Source of the DNA: GCA-2697345 sp049602715
GTDB taxonomy: Bacteria; Pseudomonadota; Alphaproteobacteria; Rhodobacterales; Rhodobacteraceae
NCBI GenBank assembly: GCA_049602715.1
Contig: JBMYRX010000013.1
Coordinates: 1 to 37,195 of the forward strand
Reading direction: 5' to 3'
Length of the DNA: 37,195 nt
Shown here: one piece after another, positions 25,354 through 32,966 of the stretch
Layout of the letters: the number at the start of each line of letters is the position of its first letter
Numbering within the stretch: the stretch's first letter is position 1
The notes under the pieces: generated by a model
Databases searched by the model: none
What the model was told of the DNA's origin: nothing
The model's input: the letters and a program-made list of their open reading frames with translations, nothing else
Position numbers and translations under genes: made by a program

Positions 25354-26067
25354 ATGAATAGAAAGCTTGGTAAAGTACTCACCAATCAACACGTCCCCCC
25401 TCTTCCAAATAATTTAGAACTCAAGGGGTTACACGTATCACTTACATCAACGTCATCAAATCATCATCTAGAGAAACTCTATGATGAATATAGCAAAGAC
25501 CTAAATGGTTCGATATGGGATTATATGAAAGATGGGCCATTCAGTAATAAACTGATTTTTAAAGAATGGCTCGAGAGTATAGAAAACAAAAAAGATCCAT
25601 ATTATTTGACTATATCCAGAGTTAAAGATGATACACCATGCGGTCTAGCAAGTTATATGAGAATCAAACCTCAAGATCGATGTGTTGAAGTTGGAAATAT
25701 AAGTTACTCCCCATCGCTACAGAACTCTATTCATGCTACTGAGGCAATGTATCTAATGATGGATTGGGCGTTTAGTAACGGGTATCGACGGTATGAGTGG
25801 AAATGTAATTCACTAAATAGAAAATCACGAAAAGCAGCCCAAAGACTGGGGTTTAATTTCGAGGGTATTTTTCTCCAGCACATGATAGTGAAGGGGCGCA
25901 ATCGAGACACTGCCTGGTTTTCTGTAATAGACAAAAACTGGTATGAATTGAAAAAATGCTTCGAAACATATTTGAGTGATAAGAATTTTGATAGGAATGG
26001 TAATCAGAAGTCTTCACTTTCTAGTTTAACAAAGAAACTCATAACAAAAGTGGATCCTAGCCTGTAA
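25354..26067 (+). CDS. GNAT-family N-acetyltransferase, RimJ/RimL type (237 aa)
   Basis: Acetyl-CoA-dependent N-acyltransferase. The acyl-CoA region includes VEVGNISYSPSLQNS and the late motif NRKSRKAAQRLGFNFEG, followed by the RDTAWFSVID strand typical of RimJ/RimL proteins. At 237 residues it is longer than a bare GNAT domain; about 30 N-terminal and 40 C-terminal residues are extra. GGAGG precedes ATG 25354, 29 bases after the oxidase stop. In an operon of amidases and an ammonia-lyase, a small-molecule amine substrate is more likely than a ribosomal protein, but that is inference. Confidence 0.84.
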   Translation: MNRKLGKVLTNQHVPPLPNNLELKGLHVSLTSTSSNHHLEKLYDEYSKDLNGSIWDYMKDGPFSNKLIFKEWLESIENKKDPYYLTISRVKDDTPCGLASYMRIKPQDRCVEVGNISYSPSLQNSIHATEAMYLMMDWAFSNGYRRYEWKCNSLNRKSRKAAQRLGFNFEGIFLQHMIVKGRNRDTAWFSVIDKNWYELKKCFETYLSDKNFDRNGNQKSSLSSLTKKLITKVDPSL

Positions 26068-26199
26068 ACTGTAGTTTAAGTTTTTAAAGGTATTGGCAAA
26101 AGAATTTTTTCCTATAAATTAGTCATGTTAGGCCTTTCTTATATCTTATTTTTAAAAATAATTTGAATGCGATAAACACTAATTTTTGAGGAGACAATC

Positions 26200-27570
26200 A
26201 TGTCAAATTCATCTTCTTATAATCCAAAGACGAATAAATTATTAACTTTTCAAAATCATATTTCAGATTTTATTAACGGTAATGACACTCCGAGCGCTTA
26301 TTTAGAAAGATGCCTTTCTCTTATATCAGAAAGAGAACCAGAGATTAACGCATTTGTAAATATGAATATAGAAGGTGCGAAAAAAGCAGCATTAGAATCA
26401 ACCGAACGTTATAAAAATGGTAAAGTCTTATCAAAAATTGACGGTATGCCAATTGGTATAAAAGATCTTTTCGAAACCAAAGATATGCCAACAGAATGTG
26501 GGAGCCCAATTTTTAAAGGCAACGCTACTAATAGGGATTCTGCGTTGGCAAGCGCTTTAAGAAGAGCAGGAGCCATAATCTTAGCTAAGACCGTAACAAC
26601 AGAGTTTGCTTTTTACAAACCAGGACCGACAAAAAACCCTTATGACACTACAAGAACGCCTGGTGGATCTTCTAGCGGTTCAGGTGCCGCTGTAGGAGCA
26701 GGGTTTTTACCAGTAACGATAGGAACCCAAGTTGTTGGATCTTTAATTCGTCCCTCAAGCTATAATGCTAATTTTGGATTTAAGCCTTCTTATGGGGCAA
26801 TAAATAGAGAGGGAGCTTATTCGAACTTAAGTCAAAGTGCACTTGGTACCCATGCCGGTTCATTAACTGATGCTTGGATCAGTGCAAGAGCAATTGCAGA
26901 GTTCTCCGGCGGTGATCCAGGTTTTCCTGGCTTAAAGGGTCCCGAAGTTCTACCAGAATGTAAAAAACCTCTATCATTAGCTAGATTAGACACAGGCGGG
27001 TGGGAAAAATGTTCTCCGGAGGTAAAGGACAAATTCAATAAATTAATGTCGGTAATAACCGCCTCTAACGTTATAGTGAAAGATAGAACAAAAAATGAAA
27101 CTCTAGAAGACTTCGAGATACTTATGTTGAATGCTTTTGATGTAACAATGGACATTTGTGGTTACGAATTTTTATGGCCACTAAAAGATTATGAAGATCT
27201 TGGAAAAAACTCTATTAGCGAAGATATAACTTCGTGGTTACGCAAATGGGAAAAAATAGATCGTGACCTGTACGCTGAGAGACTAAGTACACGTGAGAAA
27301 ATGCGTTCATTCCATCAAAGTTTCGGTGGTGAGATTGATGCTTTTATAACACTTTCTGCGCCGGATTGCGCTCCCAAGGGATTTGCTAGTACAGGAGATC
27401 CCTCATTTGCAGTTTATTCATCGATACTCGGAGCTCCAGCAATCAATTTACCTCTACTCGAAGTAAATGGGATGCCCCTGGGTGTACAGCTTATTGGATA
27501 TCCTCAAAGAGATGCAGATTTATTCGCTACAGCTCACTGGCTTTTAAAACTCTTAAGTATAAAGCCTTAA
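26200..27570 (+). CDS. Amidase-signature hydrolase (second), with altered oxyanion loop
   Basis: A 456-residue Ser-Ser-Lys amidase: K88 (GIKDLFETKD), S157 (TPGGSSSGSGAAVG) and nucleophile S181. The segment before the nucleophile reads GTQVVGSLIRPSS, where most family members have a TGGS- or IGGS-type stretch. A valine thus takes the place of an oxyanion-loop glycine (position 179). It shares only family motifs with the amidase at 14960 and is not a recent duplicate. GAGGAG precedes ATG 26200. The 132 bases before it hold no clear hairpin, so it probably stays on the operon transcript, though its own promoter cannot be excluded. Confidence 0.88.
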   Translation: MSNSSSYNPKTNKLLTFQNHISDFINGNDTPSAYLERCLSLISEREPEINAFVNMNIEGAKKAALESTERYKNGKVLSKIDGMPIGIKDLFETKDMPTECGSPIFKGNATNRDSALASALRRAGAIILAKTVTTEFAFYKPGPTKNPYDTTRTPGGSSSGSGAAVGAGFLPVTIGTQVVGSLIRPSSYNANFGFKPSYGAINREGAYSNLSQSALGTHAGSLTDAWISARAIAEFSGGDPGFPGLKGPEVLPECKKPLSLARLDTGGWEKCSPEVKDKFNKLMSVITASNVIVKDRTKNETLEDFEILMLNAFDVTMDICGYEFLWPLKDYEDLGKNSISEDITSWLRKWEKIDRDLYAERLSTREKMRSFHQSFGGEIDAFITLSAPDCAPKGFASTGDPSFAVYSSILGAPAINLPLLEVNGMPLGVQLIGYPQRDADLFATAHWLLKLLSIKP

Positions 27571-27611
27571 TAATCTTCTGTTAAATAATATATAAATAGG
27601 TAGAAGCTTTT

Positions 27612-28058
27612 ATGTCAGAAATTAAAGTTCGAGGACTAAATAACGCAGATCGAGAAAATTGGTTATACTTATATAAACTTTACGCTGATTTCTATAAAAT
27701 TTCGTTAACCAGAATAGGGACAGAAACAACATGGAACTGGTTAATGGACCCAGCACACCCATGTACTGGTATAATAGCTGAGCAAGATAGTAAAATAATA
27801 GCTTTTGCACATTTTAGAGAGATGCCCAGCCCACTTAGAGGGGAAAATATTGGTTTTTTAGATGATCTTTATGTTTTACCAAGTAGCCGTGGTGGAAAAG
27901 TAGTGAAACTGTTATTCAAGAGCTTGAAGCAACATAGTCAAGAAAAAAAGTGGCAGATTGTAAGATGGATTACTCGTGATGATAATTACAGAGCAAAAAA
28001 AGCTTATGATAAAGTCGCTAGAAAAACAGACTGGGATACATACGAAATGAAAATCTAA
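27612..28058 (+). CDS. GNAT-family N-acetyltransferase (148 aa)
   Basis: A single-domain GNAT protein. The core strand and acetyl-CoA loop read FLDDLYVLPSSRGGKVVKLL (about 80-99), followed by the helix/strand WQIVRWITRDDNYRAKKAYDKVA, with the usual C-terminal tyrosine region. AGGTAGAAG lies before ATG 27612, 41 bases after the second amidase. It is unlike the longer GNAT at 25354. Two different acetyltransferases around one amidase suggest that acetylated intermediates are made or handled here; the substrate is unknown. Confidence 0.84.
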   Translation: MSEIKVRGLNNADRENWLYLYKLYADFYKISLTRIGTETTWNWLMDPAHPCTGIIAEQDSKIIAFAHFREMPSPLRGENIGFLDDLYVLPSSRGGKVVKLLFKSLKQHSQEKKWQIVRWITRDDNYRAKKAYDKVARKTDWDTYEMKI

Positions 28059-28097
28059 ATTGAACTAAGAATGTAATATCATAGTAAGGATAGCGAA

Positions 28098-28577
28098 ATG
28101 AATGAAAAAATTTCTATATTCGTGGATGTACAAAACATTTATTATACGACCAGACAGAAGTTTAAATGTAATTTCAATTATAATGCATTTTGGAAACAAG
28201 CTACAGACGGACGTACGCTCCTTAATGCTTATGCCTATGCTATAGATCGCGGTGATCCCAAACAACTTGAATTTCAAAATATACTTCGGGCTATTGGGTT
28301 TAAAGTAAAGTTAAAACCCTACATCACTAGGAGTGATGGGACAAGCAAAGGGGATTGGGATGTCGGAATTACGATAGATATTTTAAAATCTGCTGAGGAA
28401 AGTGATCTTATTATATTAGCATCTGGAGACGGTGATTTTGATCTTTTATTAAAAGAAATTAAAGTAAGATATAATACAAATGCAGAAGTATTTGGTGTAA
28501 AAGACTTAACTGCTAGTTCTCTTATTAGGGAAACTAAAACTTTTATTCCAATAAATGGCTCTCTACTCTTAAGATAA
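28098..28577 (+). CDS. NYN-domain (LabA/DUF88) putative nuclease
   Basis: A 159-residue PIN-like fold protein of the NYN family, which contains RNases and LabA-type regulators. Acidic residues typical of the metal site are D10 (IFVDVQN), D86/D88 (KGDWDVG), D94, and D111/D113 (ASGDGDFDLL). The order matches other NYN proteins. AAGGA lies before ATG 28098, 39 bases after the GNAT gene. It is the last gene of the plus-strand run; its presence in a catabolic operon is unusual and could be chance clustering. Confidence 0.87.
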   Translation: MNEKISIFVDVQNIYYTTRQKFKCNFNYNAFWKQATDGRTLLNAYAYAIDRGDPKQLEFQNILRAIGFKVKLKPYITRSDGTSKGDWDVGITIDILKSAEESDLIILASGDGDFDLLLKEIKVRYNTNAEVFGVKDLTASSLIRETKTFIPINGSLLLR

Positions 28578-28603
28578 AACTATTCCTGATATAGTTTTTA
28601 TTC
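28576..28603 (+). terminator. Weak AT-rich hairpin, candidate terminator of the 20574-28577 run
   Basis: AAAACTAT (28576-28583, overlapping the NYN stop) pairs with ATAGTTTT (28591-28598) around TCCTGAT and is followed by TTATT. The eight-pair stem holds only one G-C pair, so efficiency is doubtful, but the place right at the operon end supports it. Confidence 0.38.
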
Positions 28604-28660
28604 TCTCGGACAAAATTTGTATTGACTAATATTAAGATTAGATCATTGAAGAAATCAAAT

Positions 28661-28735
28661 AATCACATATGATTAGAATTTAATCTAAGAAATAATATTA
28701 TTACTTTAAAATATTTATTGTAATATTATTACTTT
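28661..28735. promoter_or_regulatory. Repeat-dense leader of glcB, candidate operator cluster
   Basis: In the 270-base AT-rich gap before glcB, two overlapping dyads (AATCA-CATA-TGATT at 28661-28674; GATTA-GAATT-TAATC at 28671-28685) are followed by an exact 15-base direct repeat, TAATATTATTACTTT (28693-28707 and 28721-28735, period 28). Such arrays often bind a transcription factor. No glycine-riboswitch core was seen. No -35/-10 pair stands out from the AT background. Confidence 0.4.
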
Positions 28736-28847
28736 TATATATAGACAAAATATAAAAATAAAACTAACAAATATTCATTATTATAATTATATTTGTAATA
28801 TAATTTCTTAGTTGCAATAATTTAGTGTAAATAAATGAGGAAAAACT

Positions 28848-31010
28848 ATGAGTGAGCGTGTTGAGAAGTTTGGTTTGAAAGTAGACGCTGCGTTAGCCAA
28901 CTTCATCGATAATGAGGCGATACCTGGCACTGGAATAGAAAAGGATACATTTTGGAAGGGATTTACATATCTCGTGAGTAAACTCAGTAAAAAAAATGAG
29001 CATTTGCTAAAGACCAGAAAGGATCTTCAACTAAAGATAGACTCATGGCATATTGATAGACGTGGTTTACCTTTTAATATTAACGAATATAGAAATTTTT
29101 TAACAGAAATAGGGTATCTTGCACCTGAAGGACCTGATTTCAAAATTAGCACTGAAAATGTAGATAAGGAGATTGCATGTATATCTGGTCCACAATTGGT
29201 CGTTCCAGTGACAAATGCCCGATATTCTTTAAACGCAGCTAATGCTCGGTGGGGAAGTTTTTATGATGCGCTGTATGGCGCCGATGTATTAGGTAGAAAA
29301 ATAGAAACTCCTGGATTCGATATAAAAAGAGGCAATAATGTAATTGAATACGCAAAAAAACACCTCGATAATACTGTTCCTCTGACCGGGTGTGTTTGGA
29401 GCGACATTACAGGCATAGGAATTAAAAACTCTCAATTAATTCTTAAATCTGGCCCTAGAATCGTAAACCTTAAACATAACTCACAATTTCAAGGCTACAT
29501 ACTAAATACAAACAGTAGTGTGTCAGAAATCGTATTTTCAAAAAATAATTTACACCTAAGAGTGACAATCGACCCTCACCATCCTGTCGGAAAAATCGAT
29601 AAAGCAAATATTTCGAACATAATACTTGAATCTGCCATCTCAACGATAATGGATTGTGAAGATAGCGTAGCTACAGTGGACGCATCCGACAAGGTATTGG
29701 CATACCGTAATTGGTTAGGCCTTATGAAAGGTGACTTGGAGGAAGTGATTTTAAAGGGTACAAAAAGAATTATCCGAAAACTTAACCCAGATTTAACAAT
29801 AAAAACACCAAAAGGCTCAACCACAAAGCTCAGAGCTAGATCTCTTATGCTTAACAGAAATGTGGGACTCCTAATGACTACGCCGGCCATACTAGATCAG
29901 CAAGGTAATGAAATAGCTGAGGGATTAATGGACGCCATTTGTACTGTTTTAATTGCAATTCATGATCTTAAAAAGACAAATGGAAAAAGGAATTCTCTTA
30001 CAGGTTCGATTTATATCGTAAAACCAAAGCTCCACGGCCCACAAGAGGTACAATTCACAAATGAAACTTTTACATTAGTGGAGGAGATTCTTGGCTTAAA
30101 ACAAAATACGGTAAAATTGGGAATAATGGATGAAGAAAGAAGAACAAGTGTTAACTTAAAAGAATGTATAAGAGCAGCCGAGCCTCGGGTTGCGTTTATT
30201 AACACTGGCTTCTTAGATCGAACAGGTGATGAAATTCATACATCAATGGAAGCCGGTCCTATGTTAAAAAAAGGGGACATGAAAAATACACTCTGGATAG
30301 ACTCATATGAAAAAAGAAATGTCCAGATCGGTTTGAATTGTGGACTTAATGGTCGAGCTCAAATAGGAAAGGGCATGTGGGCTATGCCCGACTTGATGAA
30401 GCGCATGGTCAAGGAGAAGGTAAATCACCCTGAAGCTGGCGCAAACTGCGCGTGGGTTCCCAGTCCTACGGCGGCAACACTTCATGTAATGCACTACCAT
30501 CTAGTACCAGTAAACGAAATTCAAATTGCAATGACCAAAGGCTTAATCATTGATGAATTAGAACATTTATTAACCATTCCAACTTTAGATTCTCAAAATC
30601 TCTCATCTCAAGAGATACAGCAGGAAATAGACAATAACTGTCAAGGCATTCTTGGATATGTTGTTAGGTGGGTAGACCAAGGTATTGGATGCTCCAAGGT
30701 GCCAGATATAAACGACACAGGATTAATGGAGGATAGAGCGACATGTAGGATATCTTCTCAAGCTCTAACTAATTGGCTACACCATGATATAGTTAAAGCC
30801 GAACAAGTGTATGCGAGCCTTAAGAAAATGGCCACAGTCGTCGATAAACAGAACTCCATAGATTCTTCTTATAGCGCTATGTCACCCTCATACACTTCAA
30901 ATGCATATCTTGCCGCTTGTGATTTAGTATTTAAGGGCAGGTCCCAACCAGCAGGCTACACTGAGCCTATTTTACATACCCACCGATTGGCCATCAAAGC
31001 CAATGGATAA
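28848..31010 (+). CDS. glcB: Malate synthase G
   Basis: Condenses glyoxylate with acetyl-CoA to malate. At 720 residues it is full length for the G isoform (the A isoform is near 530). Characteristic blocks include GRKIETPGFDIKRG, IMDCEDSVATVDASDK, LNRNVGLLMTTPAI, IMDEERRTSVNL, GDEIHTSMEAGPM, CGLNGRAQIGKGMWAMPD and the late MEDRATCRISSQALTNW, whose aspartate corresponds to the catalytic base. GAGG precedes ATG 28848. Isocitrate lyase and glycolate oxidase genes are absent from the window, so the source of glyoxylate is unknown. It is monocistronic or read through into the DMT exporter 79 bases on. Confidence 0.98.
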   Translation: MSERVEKFGLKVDAALANFIDNEAIPGTGIEKDTFWKGFTYLVSKLSKKNEHLLKTRKDLQLKIDSWHIDRRGLPFNINEYRNFLTEIGYLAPEGPDFKISTENVDKEIACISGPQLVVPVTNARYSLNAANARWGSFYDALYGADVLGRKIETPGFDIKRGNNVIEYAKKHLDNTVPLTGCVWSDITGIGIKNSQLILKSGPRIVNLKHNSQFQGYILNTNSSVSEIVFSKNNLHLRVTIDPHHPVGKIDKANISNIILESAISTIMDCEDSVATVDASDKVLAYRNWLGLMKGDLEEVILKGTKRIIRKLNPDLTIKTPKGSTTKLRARSLMLNRNVGLLMTTPAILDQQGNEIAEGLMDAICTVLIAIHDLKKTNGKRNSLTGSIYIVKPKLHGPQEVQFTNETFTLVEEILGLKQNTVKLGIMDEERRTSVNLKECIRAAEPRVAFINTGFLDRTGDEIHTSMEAGPMLKKGDMKNTLWIDSYEKRNVQIGLNCGLNGRAQIGKGMWAMPDLMKRMVKEKVNHPEAGANCAWVPSPTAATLHVMHYHLVPVNEIQIAMTKGLIIDELEHLLTIPTLDSQNLSSQEIQQEIDNNCQGILGYVVRWVDQGIGCSKVPDINDTGLMEDRATCRISSQALTNWLHHDIVKAEQVYASLKKMATVVDKQNSIDSSYSAMSPSYTSNAYLAACDLVFKGRSQPAGYTEPILHTHRLAIKANG

Positions 31011-31089
31011 AATTTAATATTTAGCTATACAGTTTATACTTTAAATGTAAGAAAGCTAGGAAGTTAAACCAGCTAAGAATAAATGTAGT

Positions 31090-31962
31090 ATGAATACTTT
31101 TGCTAATGACCCAATAAGAGCCGGACTTTGGATGATGGGTGCTGTTGTATCGTTTACGTTAATGGCAGTGGCGGGTAGAGAAGTATTAGACGAATTAGAT
31201 ACTTTTGAAGTTATGATGTATCGCTCTTTTCTGGGGATCTGCATAGTACTTATTTTTTCAAAGTCTGCAGGAACTGTTAACGAAATAAACCTGCAACAGT
31301 TAACACTACATTTAACCCGGAATATCACTCATTTTATTGGACAAAATCTTTGGTTTTTTGCTGTGACAGCAATAACTCTACCACAACTTTTTGCTTTTGA
31401 GTTTTCCGTGCCTATATGGGTAGCCTTATTTGCCCCTATCTTTCTATCCGAAAAATTAACAAAAAGACGACTTTTTGCCGCCTTGATAGGTTTCTTCGGT
31501 ATACTAATTGTTGCCAGACCAGACAATATCGGGGTTACACCCGGTATAATTGCCGCAGCATTGTGCGCGATGTGTTTCACTGGAACCGGGATTGCGACTA
31601 AGCTCCTCACTAGGACTCAGTCAATTACCTGTATCTTGTTTTGGTTAACTGTAATGCAAGCCATTCTTGGTATTATTTGTGCCGGCTATGATTTCGATAT
31701 ATCCTTTCCGTCTCGCGGCAATCTACCGTGGGTCATTTTAATTGGTCTGGCTGGTTTATTAGCGCATTTTTGCATTACTAAAGCCCTGCAGCTAGCAGAT
31801 GCCATAGTAGTTTACCCTATGGATTTTGTTAGGCTTCCACTTGCTACAGGCGTCGGAGTTTTATTTTATAACGAACCCATTCAACTCCTGGTTTTTGTAG
31901 GAGCAGCAATTATCTTAGGAGCAAACTTTTTAAATATCATTTCAGAAAAGCAGAATCCATAA
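31090..31962 (+). CDS. DMT-superfamily (EamA) transporter
   Basis: An inner-membrane carrier of 290 residues with two five-helix EamA repeats, about ten hydrophobic segments in all. It opens with GLWMMGAVVSFTLMAVAGRE and the second repeat starts near GVTPGIIAAALCAMCFTG. The family exports amino acids and other small metabolites or imports some; the substrate cannot be told. The ribosome site before ATG 31090 is weak. It lies 79 bases after glcB and 127 before the P-loop protein, same strand. Confidence 0.86.
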   Translation: MNTFANDPIRAGLWMMGAVVSFTLMAVAGREVLDELDTFEVMMYRSFLGICIVLIFSKSAGTVNEINLQQLTLHLTRNITHFIGQNLWFFAVTAITLPQLFAFEFSVPIWVALFAPIFLSEKLTKRRLFAALIGFFGILIVARPDNIGVTPGIIAAALCAMCFTGTGIATKLLTRTQSITCILFWLTVMQAILGIICAGYDFDISFPSRGNLPWVILIGLAGLLAHFCITKALQLADAIVVYPMDFVRLPLATGVGVLFYNEPIQLLVFVGAAIILGANFLNIISEKQNP

Positions 31963-32089
31963 CTTAAAAATAACGACCCCGCTCTCTTTTGCGAAATTGT
32001 TACTTTACCTCTTCATTTGTGAATAATTTAGTTTTACCACTGTAAAAAACCAGTTATCAAGGGTAATTAGCCGAAGACTAGGAAAGATT

Positions 32090-32965
32090 ATGATTTATAA
32101 AACAGCAAATAACTGGCTTAATTCCGATTCAAAAAGAATCCTATTTTTTGGTATGTCTGGTCTTGGGAAGACATATATCTCGAACATCCTTCGTGAAACT
32201 GGAAACTGGTTTCACTATTCTGTAGATTATAGAATCGGTACTCATTATATGGGGGAGCACATAGTTGATAACTTTAAGTCATGCGCCATGAAGGATCCGT
32301 TTCTTGCAGATTTACTTCGCTCAGACAGTATTTATATTGCTTCAAACATCACTTTTGATAATCTTTCGCCATTGTCAACCTATCTGGGTAAACCTGGTTC
32401 AATAGAGCTCGGCGGCTTACCATTTGGCGAATATCAAAAACGACAAAATCAACATATTATGGCTGAGAAATCAGCTCTAATTGATACACTTTCATTTATA
32501 GAAAAAGGAACACATATATATGGTTACGATAATTTTATATGTGATAGCGGAGGATCTATATGCGAAGTGGTAGAACCGTCCGACATTAACGATGAAATAC
32601 TGAGAAAGTTATCTAAGAAATTACTTTTTATTTGGATTAAAGGGTCTGATGAACACAGGAAAAACCTAATCGATCGGTTTGATAAAAATCCAAAACCAAT
32701 GTGTTATCAACCTGATTTCCTTATCAAATCTTGGTCTCAATACAAGCAGGAGAAATTATTAACTGATGACAAGATAAACCCTGACTCTTTCATTAGATGG
32801 ATATACTCAAAAGCATTAGATTACAGGCAACCCCGTTATCAGGAAATAGCTCAAAAATGGGGATTAACTATTCAAGCGGCTGAACTCGAAAAAACTCGAA
32901 ATGAAAAACAATTAATAACTCTAATCGCACAAAAATTAGAGAGTTTCAAAGAGGACAAAAAGTGA
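32090..32965 (+). CDS. P-loop ATPase/kinase-like protein of unknown function, coupled to metA
   Basis: A 291-residue protein with a clear Walker A motif, FFGMSGLGKTYI (GxxGxGKT, K27, T28), near the N terminus. It has no obvious helicase, ABC or AAA+ signatures. The middle region contains GYDNFICDSGGSICEV and LLFIWIKGSDEHRKNLIDRF, and the C-terminal third is helical and basic, ending in QKLESFKEDKK. The fold looks like a small-molecule or nucleotide kinase, but I cannot assign a substrate. AGGAAAG precedes ATG 32090. Its stop is followed after one base by the ATG of metA, so the two are translationally linked and likely cooperate. It is among the better candidates here for an undescribed function. 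Confidence 0.8.
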   Translation: MIYKTANNWLNSDSKRILFFGMSGLGKTYISNILRETGNWFHYSVDYRIGTHYMGEHIVDNFKSCAMKDPFLADLLRSDSIYIASNITFDNLSPLSTYLGKPGSIELGGLPFGEYQKRQNQHIMAEKSALIDTLSFIEKGTHIYGYDNFICDSGGSICEVVEPSDINDEILRKLSKKLLFIWIKGSDEHRKNLIDRFDKNPKPMCYQPDFLIKSWSQYKQEKLLTDDKINPDSFIRWIYSKALDYRQPRYQEIAQKWGLTIQAAELEKTRNEKQLITLIAQKLESFKEDKK

Positions 32966-32966
32966 A

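Noticed and set aside
28578..28847. Possible glycine riboswitch before glcB
   Set aside because: Known for malate synthase in SAR11 relatives, but no GCCGAAGG/GCAA-type aptamer core can be found in this AT-rich leader.
29576..29890. 104-codon minus-strand open frame inside glcB
   Set aside because: Antisense to conserved malate synthase motifs; no start signal and no recognisable protein.
31963..32089. Possible SAM-II/SAM-V riboswitch before the P-loop/metA pair
   Set aside because: Alphaproteobacterial metA leaders often hold one, but the conserved GCTAAAAAGG-like core and pseudoknot partners are not present.
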